DNA of 64,000 bases from Waddliaceae bacterium (GTDB lineage: Bacteria; Chlamydiota; Chlamydiia; Chlamydiales; GCA-2709385). Of the stretch, positions 1-9,246 are shown piece after piece. Every line of letters starts with the position of its first letter. Within the stretch, counting starts at the first letter, position 1. The position numbers and the translations under genes are program-made. The notes below the pieces were generated by a model. That model saw nothing but the letters and a program-made list of their open reading frames with translations. It was not told the origin of the DNA and did no database searches. The DNA lies in the NCBI GenBank assembly GCA_002709385.1, contig PAQS01000035.1, positions 71,590 to 135,589 of the forward strand, in the 5' to 3' direction.

Positions 1-294
1 GAAGAACAAGCAGAGTTTTATAAGCAGCGTTGTTTTCGTGTTTTAAATAAGGATGAGCAATCACGGTGTGTATATGAAGAACAATATGCAAGTAGTCAAG
101 CAAATGCGAAGTTAGTAGCTTTAGCTGGTACGTTTCTTTTGCTTCTATCCCAGTCTTTAGAGCGTATGTACTCTAGTGAAACGATCCCATCTAATATAAA
201 TACAAACTTAGCTTTTCTTTCTGGAGCAGCTGTTTTCACGATAGCTCTTGGAGGAGCATCGATTATCAGTAAGATGTATCTAAAAAATAAATAA
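1..294 (+). CDS. C-terminal part of a small membrane protein (5' end outside window)
   Basis: An open frame enters from the left edge in frame 1 and ends at a TAA at 292-294, leaving 97 residues. The visible part starts with a charged, cysteine-containing stretch (EEQAEFYKQRCFRVLN). It then has a hydrophobic segment (LVALAGTFLLLLS, about residues 40-52), a short polar loop and a second hydrophobic segment (LAFLSGAAVFTIALGGASII, about 70-90), and ends with the basic tail SKMYLKNK. This is the pattern of a two-helix hairpin membrane protein. I do not recognise the family, and the missing N-terminus prevents a better call. It is followed by a repeat-bearing intergenic region and no terminator hairpin is obvious directly after the stop. 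Confidence 0.6.
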   Translation, partial: EEQAEFYKQRCFRVLNKDEQSRCVYEEQYASSQANAKLVALAGTFLLLLSQSLERMYSSETIPSNINTNLAFLSGAAVFTIALGGASIISKMYLKNK

Positions 295-598
295 CATTTT
301 TTTGATCCTTATCTAGGCTCCATTGGCTGTGGATTGGATAAGTATTGGGGAGAAGGGGCGCTGGGAACGCAACGAAATAAAGAGGCAAAGGCGGGGTGGA
401 AGGATACAATCAATACCACCTCTGCGTCTTACCTCCAATGACTACCTAATCCGCGCTTCCAGTACGTTAGATGAGGGTGAGATTTAGGGTATTTTTCTGA
501 GCTCATATTTGAACCATGCAAGCTACATCTGATGCGAGATTAGGCAGCCATTGGAGGTCTTAATTTCTTTACTTGCTTTTAGTCATTAAAACTTATAC
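295..598. other. Gene-free stretch with nested inverted repeats
   Basis: No credible open frame is visible. The stretch holds the first copy of the dispersed palindromic repeat (431-558). Outside that copy, CTCCATTGGCTG at 317-328 pairs approximately with CAGCCATTGGAG at 545-556. The element may therefore be about 240 bp long, with a less AT-rich core (roughly 350-430) that contains its own imperfect inverted repeat. No tRNA-like cloverleaf was recognised. Confidence 0.5.
431..558. repeat. Dispersed palindromic repeat, copy 1 (composite)
   Basis: The left arm ACCTCCAATGACTACCTAAT and the right arm ATTAGGCAGCCATTGGAGGT are near-complementary. The left half continues with CCGCGCTTCCAGTACGTTAG, as in the copy at 49361. 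The right half has CATCTGATGCGAGATTAG, as in the copy at 55509. This copy therefore looks like two half-elements joined by about 50 bp. It lies between a (+) strand gene end and a (-) strand gene end, which would suit a transcription terminator or a MITE-like remnant. Confidence 0.65.
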
Positions 599-760
599 TT
601 AAGAATCTTTCATTAAAAGATAGATTCCGTGAATAAGTCCGGGAACAAAAAACAAAATTGTTAACAAAAGATTAATGAAAAAGTCGGTTCCTAATCCTCT
701 TTTCATAAACACTCCAAGAGGAGGGCAAAGAAGAGTAAGTATAATAATTAAAACGTCCAT
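599..760 (-). CDS. Pmp3/YqaE-family (UPF0057) small membrane protein
   Basis: A 53-residue frame on the minus strand starts MDVLIIILTLLCPPLGVF and continues with a short polar turn (MKRGLGTDF), a second hydrophobic helix (INLLLTILFFVPGLIHGIYLL) and the tail MKDS. The order helix, CPP-x-GVF, K/R-rich turn, N-x-x-L-T-I/L-x-F-x-PG-x-I-H-x-x-Y is the hallmark of the Pmp3/YqaE proteolipid family (usually 50-60 residues). Members are associated with membrane potential and cation stress, though the bacterial function is poorly defined. AAAAGG lies shortly upstream of the ATG. It stands alone, converging on the membrane-protein gene end across the repeat copy. Confidence 0.85.
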   Translation of the reverse strand: MDVLIIILTLLCPPLGVFMKRGLGTDFFINLLLTILFFVPGLIHGIYLLMKDS

Positions 761-1018
761 CTTTTACCTTTTTTGTTTTTAAAATAAAATTTACTTTCGT
801 ATTTTATCATATATCGTAATTTACTTCGTTTTTATTTAGTTTGTTTATTTTTTTGCTTTTTCGAAAAAAATGCCCGGTAGAAAAATTTTCCTTTTATGGT
901 TTTTATGTAAAATCAATAGGGCTAAGAGCTAATGCTTGGCACTTATCTTGCTCTTAGTGTTTTTTAGGCTTTTCTTCATTTTATAGATGGAAAGTATTAA
1001 GAGAGGACATAGAGTTAA

Positions 1019-1483
1019 ATGGACATAATCAATCCTAGTGCAGGAAGCAGTAAGTTTCTCAATCGCAAAGAGAGAATGCTTGTTGAGTTGCCAGGAGAGC
1101 AGACAAATGGAGCTTTAGGCTCTGGAGAGAATACAGACGAAAATGAAGCCATTGAACAAGATGAGTTCTCTTTATCAAATAATGCGAAGAAGCTTTTGTC
1201 AGAATCCTCTGGTTTAATTGCGAGGCTTTTGGCTGCTTATCCTCAGTATAAGCATCATTTTCCTGATGCAGGTAAACTGCAAGGTTTGGGCTTATTAGGG
1301 CGTATGAATAGTTTCTTATCTCAAGCACATTATGCTAAGAAAGCTGAGACAGACCCGGATTTCGCTACTTTTTATGAAGATTTAAAATCTTTAGAAAATC
1401 GTAGCCGCGCAGCGCTGGAGCTTATGCAAAGCACGCTTCGAGGCCAGGTAAGGCATGGTTATGGACATCTGAAGAAGAATTAA
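1019..1483 (+). CDS. Hypothetical protein, 154 aa
   Basis: I do not recognise this protein. The first 50 residues are polar and acidic (ENTDENEAIEQDEFS) and look disordered. A helical part follows from SLSNNAKKLLSESSGLIARLLAAYP to the basic C-terminus VRHGYGHLKKN. There is no signal peptide or membrane segment, so it is probably cytosolic or a secreted small protein. A purine-rich GAGAGGA sits rather far upstream of the ATG (about 12-15 nt), so the start is only moderately certain. It is transcribed towards the convergent cyclic-nucleotide-binding gene. The SLSNNAKKLL segment faintly recalls anti-sigma factor FlgM, but the rest does not fit. Confidence 0.6.
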   Translation: MDIINPSAGSSKFLNRKERMLVELPGEQTNGALGSGENTDENEAIEQDEFSLSNNAKKLLSESSGLIARLLAAYPQYKHHFPDAGKLQGLGLLGRMNSFLSQAHYAKKAETDPDFATFYEDLKSLENRSRAALELMQSTLRGQVRHGYGHLKKN

Positions 1484-1583
1484 GCTTTAATTTCTTTGGT
1501 AGAATACATCTGTCTTGAAACAACAACAGAGCTTATACAAAATACTGTTATCCTTAAACTTCCAATAGCTTACCTAGGAGGTA

Positions 1584-2027
1584 TTAAGATAGAAAAGATG
1601 TTCCTTCGCGGTTGCGAAATACTGTAACCTCTGCGTAACAGCGTAACAGTTCCATTGCAACAGAAGAGGATTCTTCAATCACAGCCAAGAGTTGAGCCTG
1701 TGTTAGGGTAAGAAGAAGGCAGTCTGTTTTGCATTGAGCAGTGTAAGTGCGGGCTTGGCCATGGATGAGAGATTCTTCACCAAAGAAATCTTGTTCACCG
1801 ACAGTACCTAATGGATAACCCCGCTCATCTTTGATTGCAATTTGCCCTTTTGCGACAATAAAAAATAAAGAAGCCTTTTGTGTAATTTGAAATACATGTT
1901 TTCCTTTTTCAAACCACTGATATTCAATTTTTTCAGCGAGACATAATAAGAAGTCTAATTCTTCTCTTGAGAATAAGGCTGTTTTTTTGAGAAGCAGTGC
2001 TGATTCAATTAAACTAGGTTCTTGCAT
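1584..2027 (-). CDS. Cyclic nucleotide-binding domain protein
   Basis: The 147 residues are almost entirely one cNMP-binding (CAP_ED-like) beta-roll. It opens with LLKKTALFSREELDFLL, followed by the strand pattern FEKGKHVFQITQKASLFFIVAKGQIAI, the phosphate-cassette-like GEQDFFGEESLIHGQARTYTA (about residues 77-97) and a closing helix (LLAVIEESSSVAMELLRCY). The FGE...L...R-T arrangement matches the cassette that contacts cyclic nucleotide phosphate, although ligand binding cannot be shown here. No DNA-binding helix-turn-helix follows, so it is not a complete Crp-type regulator. Its start lies 14 bp inside the end of the upstream transporter gene. It therefore probably works as a regulatory domain or subunit of that transporter. 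Confidence 0.8.
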   Translation of the reverse strand: MQEPSLIESALLLKKTALFSREELDFLLCLAEKIEYQWFEKGKHVFQITQKASLFFIVAKGQIAIKDERGYPLGTVGEQDFFGEESLIHGQARTYTAQCKTDCLLLTLTQAQLLAVIEESSSVAMELLRCYAEVTVFRNREGTSFLS

Positions 2028-4749
2028 AGATAGAGGGCCTTAAAGTAACAATTTTTTGTTCGTTTTCTTGGTTTTGTATGCGCTGACGGACGTCAATGGC
2101 AAGTTCTCTGTGAACGAGAAACTTAGATTGCTCCATCCACTCTAAAAACTGATCTAAGTAGAGTTTTTGTTCTACACAATTAGCTAAGCGGCTTGTTTTT
2201 TCTTCCAGAGGAGATTCTTCTAGAATTGGCTCAAGCATGCGGAAGATACGGCGGTGGCATGTTTTTTCAAGTGTTTCAACGACTCTACTTTTTGAGCGGG
2301 TATTTCCGTATCGCAAAGATTTAGCAAGTAATTCGGCGTGGTTGATGACTCCAGCGATTCCTAAAATTTCGATCATGAATGCGATGGATGAGTCAGTATC
2401 CTCAGAAAGAGTTTCGCTTAAAATATTTAGATCTAGGTTGGGGTGTTGATTAGGTAATGATAGGGCGTGATAAGCGTAAAAAACAGCACGATTGCATTCG
2501 TTGCGAATGAGGTCGTAACAGTTGTCTTGTAAGCTGTGTAAAGAAAGTTCTTGAAGACATAATGCTGCAAGAAGACGTTTGCCTTTATGCTCATTTAAGT
2601 CTAGAAGTAAGTCCAATAACACAGGTGCAGAAGAATCTTCTATTTGAACAATCAGAGAAGCGATTTCCTGTCTCTCAGCTCGCTTACAACGTCTTCCCAT
2701 GGATAAAAGATCTTCTAGTAGATCTGAGTGGCGAATATGCCCCAGGGCGCCTAAAAGATAGCGCCGCGTTGTAGGGCATGTACAACTACGAAGTTTGCTA
2801 GCTAAAATACTTGCGTGAGAGTGGTTGCGTGGGCTTGTCGACAGGAAAATACCTTCAGCTGCAGCCAAGACAATTTCAGGGTTAGGGTGATCGAGAAACG
2901 GTAATAACGAATCTAAATGTTGGTCGCATTTTGTAAGGCTTACAAGAGAAAGGCCTAAGCGCAAGCTTGTAGGATCATCCGTACGAAGGAATTCTTGTAA
3001 ATTGTGTAAGGCTTCATCGTTTTTAACATGAGTTCTTAAATGTACAAGAGTTGATGCTGCTCGAAAATAGGGATCAGGGCTATCAATATGGTGCTTCACT
3101 TTATAGAAAGGAAGAAGCTTCTGTTCAGCTAAATAAAAATAGATATGACAGTAGATGGCTTCATTTTTTTCATCTCGCAGCCAACGATTGAGGTGTTGAA
3201 TAACCTGCACATTCTTGGCAAAGGGACTTTCTCTGAGTAGAATAAGAAACTCTTTTTTTTCTTCTGAAGAGAGAGAATGGGTGGCTTCAAGAAGCTCATC
3301 AAGTATTTTATAGTTTCCTAGCTGTAGTAGTGATCGTAAAGCGAATAAACTTAAAGCACTTCCTTCAGTGTGTAATTCGTTGAGTAGACGCGTTTCGATT
3401 TCTTCTATACTAACATCTTCAATTTCATTTGCTAGTTCTGTTACAGATCTTCCAAATGGAATAGCTAAGGATTCTAAATTAGAAAAAATTGCTTTAAGGT
3501 AACGCTTGCGTAAGGCCCAGGCAAGGTAAACACCCCCTATTGAAAAAAAGACTCCTATTTGCAGCATCGGATGGTGAGGAAAGCGACAAATAAGAGCTCC
3601 AATTAAAACCCCTAAAGGTTCAAAAAAGGATTCGATTAAAACACGGATTTTATATTTAAGTTTTGAGGGAGTGGCGCTTAGTAAAATCCCTAAGTTTGTA
3701 TCGTTTACGGTGTAAATTAACCCTTCAATAACAAGGAAGGTAACGATAGGGAAAAGAAAGTGTGTACTTTGTAAGCTGCCTTCGAAGAAAACAAGATAGA
3801 TCGAAGGCATGATAAAAATTGTATTGTTTACTCCAATTCGACGAACAACACGTCCGTACATGAAAAGTCCGAAAATCAGATTTCCAAGAGAGGTCCATAT
3901 CGTAATCGTTCCAAGAAATCGGCTAATATCAGATCCTGCTTCCCCACCAAGAGGTACTTCGCTAAGGGAAAAATGACTTTCCATTGTGATGAGGTAAAAG
4001 TACTCAGCCATCAAACAAAGAGTATCTTTCAATAAAGTATTAGCAAAAAGAAGCAGAGTAAATGAAGAAGCAAGGATGGTGAGAACAAGGCGTTTGTTGG
4101 ATTGTTTGACCGATTCATTTTGATCGACTTCATGCTCTTGGTCTAACTCAGGAATTGTCTCATGTATTTTATGTAAAATAGCCAAGCAGAAAATAAAGGT
4201 ACATGCAACAACACACATATATCCTGCTGTGCCTAAGATACCTGTGGACATGAAGATTCCGGCCGAAGCTGTTCCAATAAAAATAGCACAGTTTAAAGAG
4301 CAAAATAATCTTTTTGCGTCTTGTAAAGTGTAATGAAGATCAACAAAGCTCCAATAGGAAGTGGTAAGTTCTACCCAAAGCACGTAAGCTAAAACGCGGT
4401 ATACATACCAGATCCATTCAATTTTTTCTGCTAATGGGCTCCATATAGATAAAGATAAAATAGCATAGAAAATGGAGCAGATAAGCAGAACACTGCTGTA
4501 AATTTGATACAATGAATATCGGTTGAGTGCTCGGATATAAAAATAAGCTATAGTGAAGAGACAGAGAGCTGACAAAATATACGAATTAGATAAGTCTTCC
4601 CCACCAATTCGAATAAGAAATGCCGCGTCGGAGAGCTTCAATCCTGCCGATCCGGCAAAAGCCCAGGTAAAGCCAAGAAGAGCAAAAATCATTGCTGATT
4701 TTTCTTCTCCACGAAATATACTAAACAAGCGCCGGAAGTATGAAAGCAT
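2014..4749 (-). CDS. NTT/MFS-like transporter with C-terminal HEAT repeats
   Basis: A 911-residue protein. Residues 1-415 hold about ten to twelve hydrophobic helices and open with FRRLFSIFRGEEKSAMIFALLG, which resembles the N-terminus of ATP/ADP translocase (TLC/NTT) relatives. The second half (about 440-830) is soluble and made of paired helices of about 30-35 residues (e.g. LSLFALRSLLQLGNYKILDELLE, FRAASTLVHLRTHVKNDEAL), typical of HEAT repeats. Architectures joining an NTT-like membrane part, HEAT repeats and a cNMP domain exist in single polypeptides of several bacteria. Here the cNMP domain is in the next, overlapping gene. The substrate is unknown; classical energy-parasite ATP/ADP exchange should not be assumed. 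The gene is convergent with the glycosidase-fusion gene terminator region. Confidence 0.75.
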   Translation of the reverse strand: MLSYFRRLFSIFRGEEKSAMIFALLGFTWAFAGSAGLKLSDAAFLIRIGGEDLSNSYILSALCLFTIAYFYIRALNRYSLYQIYSSVLLICSIFYAILSLSIWSPLAEKIEWIWYVYRVLAYVLWVELTTSYWSFVDLHYTLQDAKRLFCSLNCAIFIGTASAGIFMSTGILGTAGYMCVVACTFIFCLAILHKIHETIPELDQEHEVDQNESVKQSNKRLVLTILASSFTLLLFANTLLKDTLCLMAEYFYLITMESHFSLSEVPLGGEAGSDISRFLGTITIWTSLGNLIFGLFMYGRVVRRIGVNNTIFIMPSIYLVFFEGSLQSTHFLFPIVTFLVIEGLIYTVNDTNLGILLSATPSKLKYKIRVLIESFFEPLGVLIGALICRFPHHPMLQIGVFFSIGGVYLAWALRKRYLKAIFSNLESLAIPFGRSVTELANEIEDVSIEEIETRLLNELHTEGSALSLFALRSLLQLGNYKILDELLEATHSLSSEEKKEFLILLRESPFAKNVQVIQHLNRWLRDEKNEAIYCHIYFYLAEQKLLPFYKVKHHIDSPDPYFRAASTLVHLRTHVKNDEALHNLQEFLRTDDPTSLRLGLSLVSLTKCDQHLDSLLPFLDHPNPEIVLAAAEGIFLSTSPRNHSHASILASKLRSCTCPTTRRYLLGALGHIRHSDLLEDLLSMGRRCKRAERQEIASLIVQIEDSSAPVLLDLLLDLNEHKGKRLLAALCLQELSLHSLQDNCYDLIRNECNRAVFYAYHALSLPNQHPNLDLNILSETLSEDTDSSIAFMIEILGIAGVINHAELLAKSLRYGNTRSKSRVVETLEKTCHRRIFRMLEPILEESPLEEKTSRLANCVEQKLYLDQFLEWMEQSKFLVHRELAIDVRQRIQNQENEQKIVTLRPSIYART

Positions 4750-4827
4750 TTGGCAGTATCTTTGCTAAAGTTTAATGAATCTGAGCGATTTTTATACTAT
4801 ATTTTATGTTTTTTTTCATTAGAAAAG

Positions 4828-4868
4828 AAAATCGCACGAGGTTTAATGAAAACCTCGTGCGATTTTTT
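4828..4868 (-). terminator. Rho-independent terminator of the kinase/glycosidase fusion gene
   Basis: A near-perfect 16-bp stem (AAATCGCACGAGGTTT paired with AAACCTCGTGCGATTT) with a short AT loop overlaps the stop codon of the 1066-residue gene. T-runs flank both sides, so it could work in both directions. Confidence 0.8.
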
Positions 4869-7800
4869 TATTTTTTTTCTAGGGTTGTTGGAGGAAGAGG
4901 TGTTACAGCAAGCATTGTTGCTACAGGTCTCATTTGTGCTTTTGGATCTTTTCGGATACAACGCTCTGTTTTACCAGACTGATCTTTAAAGATACATTCG
5001 GTACTACCTCCACCGTCTAGATTAAGAGCGTTATCACAACCAAAAGATTGGAAAATTTGGATGAGATCAGACATTTTAAGCCCGTTATGCAGCTTGTGAT
5101 TTTTTGCTACAGTAAACAGAATGATATCTCCATCCGGTGTAGTTCCAATAGCTGTTCGAGGGTGTCTGTCATGAAAATGACGTGGAAGTCCATACCCTGG
5201 AGCTGCGACTTCTTTATAAAGCAGCGGCTTTGCTGGAACCGGGATATTAGCTAAAAGATTTACAGCTTTTCCATCTTGAATAAACATGGCACTTGAACCA
5301 AGCTCATGTAATACGTTAGGATCGCCTTCTTGTATATTTTCTTCAGCTGTAATGCGAACGCTTCCATCTTTCATTACCTGGACGCGGCCCCAAGTATCTA
5401 AACCAGTCAAACGTGTTGATATGACTTCACCATCAATAGTGACAGCTCCTGCAGGGGCTCCGTCTACAAAATTAGGAAAAAGATTTTTGTCATAATACAT
5501 GCCATTTGGCGGTTGGTACAAAAAGTACCCTCCATTAAATACAGCTACATATTCAGGGTGTCTTTCTGCTACTTCGTCAACCGTTACACGATTAGCTTCA
5601 GGATAATGTTTTCCTTCTTCTTGTTCTTGTTTAGCATAGACTACACGTAGAGTATGTGGAGAATTTGCTTTTATTACGATGGCATCCATATCTTGTATGA
5701 TCCCTTTCCACTTACCATTAAATGATAAGTGCTCGATTCCTTCCGCAATTTCTTTAGATGTCCAAGCAGGCCCAAATTGACTCTGTAAGAGTGTTTGTGC
5801 ACTTGATATGACAGGGGTTTCTTTTTTTCCTAAAAAGCGATCAAATACCTCTTCTTCAAGTTCATCATAACGTGCAGCAATTAAGTTACGGCGTTCTTTT
5901 CCTGAAATGGAGTCTTTCGGGTGGTTTTCATCGACCCAAGCGATAGCAGTTTTTTTGGCTTTGCTCAGCTCTTTATCTAGATTGATGTTTTTATTTTTAA
6001 TTAAATCTGCAAGCTTTTTTGGTCCGAATCCATTCACAACGCTTTTTTGTAGTAAGCGTGTGCTAGATTGAACTCTTCTTGCGATAGACTCAGGAAAGCC
6101 AAGTTGACGCATTACTTCAGCTTCCAATTCCGGATTTAAAGATAAAATATAATTTGCAATACCTTTACTCCATGGCTTTTTAGCCTCGGGGTGTCCAAAA
6201 CCTCTTATCTCTATTTGACTGAAACGGTGACAAAGAATCCGGTCAAAGTCGATCGGCATTTTTTCTCTCCATTTGTTTACGATAATATTACCAGTGTGTC
6301 TATCATCGTTCAGTAATTGAATATCGATATAGTGAAGAAACTCTAAAAACTCGTATGGGATATCATACTTAGGTTTGTGAAGTTCGTATACTTCAGATCC
6401 TGGGAATGGAGCTGGATTTAAAGACCGTATATCACCAACTCCTTCTACCGTCCATCTTTGTAGATATCCTTCTCTCTGTTTTAATCCATTATCAAAATCT
6501 GTGCAGGAAGCTGAATCATCATTAGCGCACGTGCCATAAAATACATCGCTAGTTAAGCTAACCAAAGCTCCTTCAGGAGTGTAAAAGTTTGTGCGGCTCA
6601 TTGAAATGTTTGCAGCGAATTGTCGTTTGTCAGCAGCAGGTTGAAATGCTCCTTTTTCTTGTTTTTTCGTCGCTTGACTCCATGAAAGAGCTTCTTTGCG
6701 TAAATGTTCTCGAGGATTGTTTGGGCCAAATGTACGCTCTCCATTTGGTTTAAAAAGAGCAACTTTCTGATTCTTTTTGTTGTAGATGATATAAAGGCCA
6801 CTACTTCCTTCCTGACGTTTTAAATAGCCTCCATTTTTTAAGGCTTCTTCTACTTCCCAAGTGAGTTGTTGTGCTTCATGTTTATTGTACTTTTGAATGA
6901 TACTACGTGCATCGTTAGAAAGCTCTTCGCTTACATCGATACAGCTTGAGTGCCTGTTACTTACCCCGAAGCACTGTGCCCAGTCATCAAAAACAGGGTT
7001 TATGTGTCCGTTTTTAGGTTCTTGATTCGTATTCAAGTTTTTTTCTAAATTTGTACAGTTACCATTTAAAACGCAGTTTTGTACAGGGTAAGGGGTTCCA
7101 GGAAGACCTGCGATACATTCTGCAACTTTTTGCATTTCTTCTGAATCATAAGTAGCAATTTTATCGCCTACTGTTGTTTTTGAGTTGAGTGGTGTATCTA
7201 AGCCCTGAGAAAACGTTCCTCTCACAACATTTTTTAGTAAATCATTAGCTGGAATATCGTTACTCTGTATGACTGGTTTAATGATCTTATTTTTCTCAGC
7301 AACTTGTCCGTGAATACTAGAAGGATTTGTAAGAACTGGACCACCGTTAGAGAGTGCATTATAATCAGGTTCAAAATCTGTATAATCCGGTTTGTTTTCT
7401 CCTCCACCAATCCAATAACTCAAAGATGCCGTACCAAGTACTGTTGCTGCTGTAGCAATTAAACCCTTTACTGTAGAAAGAGAAGGGACAAAATGCTGAA
7501 TAGAACCTTCAACAGGAAGATTTTCTTCTTTTTTTAAGGGAGCACTCTGTTCTGGAGTTTCATCATCCTTGCTAATATACTTTTTTAAATCTTCCTGAAT
7601 AGGAATGATTCTTTGAGTAAGATTCGGATGTGTTGGTTCAGTTTTTGGTTTTTTTGCTGCATGCCAATTTGTAGGAGCTGATTCTTCAGAAGTATTATCT
7701 GTTTTAGTAATTTTAGGAGTTGATTCTTCAGGAGAGCCATCTTTTTTAGCACTTAAGTCAGTTGTTTTAGTAATTGTAGGAGCTGATTCTTTAGAAGGGT

Positions 7801-8068
7801 CATCTGTTTTAGTAATTGTAGGAGCTGATTCTTCAGGAGAGCCATCTTTTTTAGTACTTAAGTCAGTATATGTACGAGAGCTCAAAGAAGTAATTTCTTT
7901 TTCATTCGATGCACTTGAAAAGCAGCAAAAAAGCGAGAGGAACCATTGTTTTATTTGATGAAAGATATTTAATTTATCAGATAAAGAATTCTTGCTATCT
8001 AATTTAGCAGAAAATGAAGGTTTTATAATATTCACTTCGTTTCTGGTTGACTCAATGTTATATGTCAT
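4868..8068 (-). CDS. Predicted effector: PI3/PI4-kinase-like domain fused to NAGPA phosphodiester glycosidase
   Basis: A 1066-residue multidomain protein. Residues 38-51 form a hydrophobic element ending FCCFS (C48, C49). Residues 70-133 carry imperfect repeats of KKDGSPEESAPTITKT type, and 198-221 is a possible membrane helix. Residues about 410-690 resemble a PI3/PI4-kinase fold: VALFKP with candidate ATP lysine K440, catalytic loop NDDRHTGN (D589, H591, N594) and metal-binding IDFD (D607). Residues about 765-1055 match the NAGPA/DUF2233 family: FNGGYF (844-849), HPRTAIG (969-975) and LNLDGGGST (about 1015-1023). Known NAGPA members remove sugar phosphodiester caps; lipid kinases of this type phosphorylate inositol lipids or proteins. 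An AGGA element precedes the ATG. A host-membrane role is inference. Confidence 0.75.
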   Translation of the reverse strand: MTYNIESTRNEVNIIKPSFSAKLDSKNSLSDKLNIFHQIKQWFLSLFCCFSSASNEKEITSLSSRTYTDLSTKKDGSPEESAPTITKTDDPSKESAPTITKTTDLSAKKDGSPEESTPKITKTDNTSEESAPTNWHAAKKPKTEPTHPNLTQRIIPIQEDLKKYISKDDETPEQSAPLKKEENLPVEGSIQHFVPSLSTVKGLIATAATVLGTASLSYWIGGGENKPDYTDFEPDYNALSNGGPVLTNPSSIHGQVAEKNKIIKPVIQSNDIPANDLLKNVVRGTFSQGLDTPLNSKTTVGDKIATYDSEEMQKVAECIAGLPGTPYPVQNCVLNGNCTNLEKNLNTNQEPKNGHINPVFDDWAQCFGVSNRHSSCIDVSEELSNDARSIIQKYNKHEAQQLTWEVEEALKNGGYLKRQEGSSGLYIIYNKKNQKVALFKPNGERTFGPNNPREHLRKEALSWSQATKKQEKGAFQPAADKRQFAANISMSRTNFYTPEGALVSLTSDVFYGTCANDDSASCTDFDNGLKQREGYLQRWTVEGVGDIRSLNPAPFPGSEVYELHKPKYDIPYEFLEFLHYIDIQLLNDDRHTGNIIVNKWREKMPIDFDRILCHRFSQIEIRGFGHPEAKKPWSKGIANYILSLNPELEAEVMRQLGFPESIARRVQSSTRLLQKSVVNGFGPKKLADLIKNKNINLDKELSKAKKTAIAWVDENHPKDSISGKERRNLIAARYDELEEEVFDRFLGKKETPVISSAQTLLQSQFGPAWTSKEIAEGIEHLSFNGKWKGIIQDMDAIVIKANSPHTLRVVYAKQEQEEGKHYPEANRVTVDEVAERHPEYVAVFNGGYFLYQPPNGMYYDKNLFPNFVDGAPAGAVTIDGEVISTRLTGLDTWGRVQVMKDGSVRITAEENIQEGDPNVLHELGSSAMFIQDGKAVNLLANIPVPAKPLLYKEVAAPGYGLPRHFHDRHPRTAIGTTPDGDIILFTVAKNHKLHNGLKMSDLIQIFQSFGCDNALNLDGGGSTECIFKDQSGKTERCIRKDPKAQMRPVATMLAVTPLPPTTLEKK

Positions 8069-8292
8069 CTTTTTTTCCTATTTTTATTAAACTTTTATTA
8101 AATTTTTTATTAAATTTTATTATCTAATTCTTGTTTATTTAAGTAAATAATCTTTAAAATAACTTAATATAATTGTTTTTACTCTCGTATGGAAATATTA
8201 CAAGAATTGCTTTTTCTAAACTCTGGTGGAAAAGAAGTCTCTATCTAGATAATCTGGAGCTGTTCTTATTGTAGATTTTGAGGAGTAAGGAA

Positions 8293-9246
8293 ATGGCCAA
8301 ACGTAGCAAATTAGTCATTATTGGATCTGGACCTGCGGGATATACTGCTGCTATTTATGCAGCTCGAGCGAATTTGAGTCCTAGTTTATATGAAGGTTTT
8401 TTTTCAGGCCCTGCTGGTGGACAGTTAATGACAACAACGGATGTGGAGAATTTTCCTGGTTTTCCTGAGGGAGCGTCTGGTCCTGAGCTTATGCTGGCTT
8501 TTCGGTCTCAAGCGGAGCGTTTTGGGACGGAGTTTTTTACAGAAGATGTTGAATCAGTAGATTTTTCTCAGCGTCCTTTCTTGATTAAAGGTAAGAAGGA
8601 AGAGATTTTAGCTGATTCAGTAATTATTGCTACTGGTGCGACAGCTAAACGTTTAGATATTGAAGGTGCTCGAGATGGGGAATTCTGGCAGCGTGGAGTG
8701 ACTGCGTGTGCTGTTTGTGATGGAGCTATGCCGATTTTCCGTAATAAAGATCTTTATGTAATTGGTGGTGGAGATACAGCTTGTGAGGAAGCTATGTTTC
8801 TGACTAAGTATGCGAAGAAAGTATATCTTGTTCATCGCCGCGATGAATTAAGAGCTTCTAAGATTATGGCAGAACGAACACTTGCAAACCCTAAAATCGA
8901 GCCAATATGGGATACAGTGGTGACTCGTGTGGAAGGTGAGAAGACGGTCAATCAAGTAACCTTAGAGAATGTGAAGACAAAAGAGACTGTAACTCGAGAG
9001 GCTGGTGGTTTATTTTTCGCTATAGGTCATAAGCCAAATACAGATTTCTTGAGTGGTCAGATTGATTTACATGATTCTGGTTATATTAAAGTAAAACCAG
9101 GCACTAGCTATACAAGTGTTCCAGGTGTTTTCGCTGCGGGTGATGTGCATGATCATGTGTACCGTCAAGCAATCACAGCTGCAGGATCGGGCTGTATGGC
9201 TGCTTTGGATGCAGAGCGTTGGTTAGTGACTGAAGGAGTTGTTTAA
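8293..9246 (+). CDS. trxB: Thioredoxin reductase
   Basis: Reduces thioredoxin with NADPH through FAD in the cytosol. The 317 residues show the FAD-binding [10 protein letters not shown] (11-20), the redox-active pair CAVC (C139, C142), the NADPH-binding GGGDTA (158-163) followed by HRRDELRAS, and the C-terminal FAD motif [10 protein letters not shown]. The length is normal for the low-molecular-weight bacterial enzyme. I chose the ATG at 8293 because GGAGTAAGGAA lies directly upstream; an upstream TTG at 8278 would add five residues that overlap this ribosome site. The stop overlaps the start of the next gene by one base, so the two are very likely co-transcribed. Confidence 0.95.
   Translation: MAKRSKLVIIGSGPAGYTAAIYAARANLSPSLYEGFFSGPAGGQLMTTTDVENFPGFPEGASGPELMLAFRSQAERFGTEFFTEDVESVDFSQRPFLIKGKKEEILADSVIIATGATAKRLDIEGARDGEFWQRGVTACAVCDGAMPIFRNKDLYVIGGGDTACEEAMFLTKYAKKVYLVHRRDELRASKIMAERTLANPKIEPIWDTVVTRVEGEKTVNQVTLENVKTKETVTREAGGLFFAIGHKPNTDFLSGQIDLHDSGYIKVKPGTSYTSVPGVFAAGDVHDHVYRQAITAAGSGCMAALDAERWLVTEGVV

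Noticed and set aside
300-430. A tRNA or other structured RNA in the less AT-rich stretch after the first gene
   Set aside because: No T-loop or anticodon arm could be found; the inverted pairs are better explained by the repeat family.
1019-1483. Identification of the 154-residue orphan as anti-sigma factor FlgM
   Set aside because: Only SLSNNAKKLL is similar; length and the rest of the sequence do not fit.
2014-4749. Calling the transporter a true ATP/ADP translocase
   Set aside because: Only the N-terminal text is similar and the long HEAT region is atypical; the substrate cannot be inferred.
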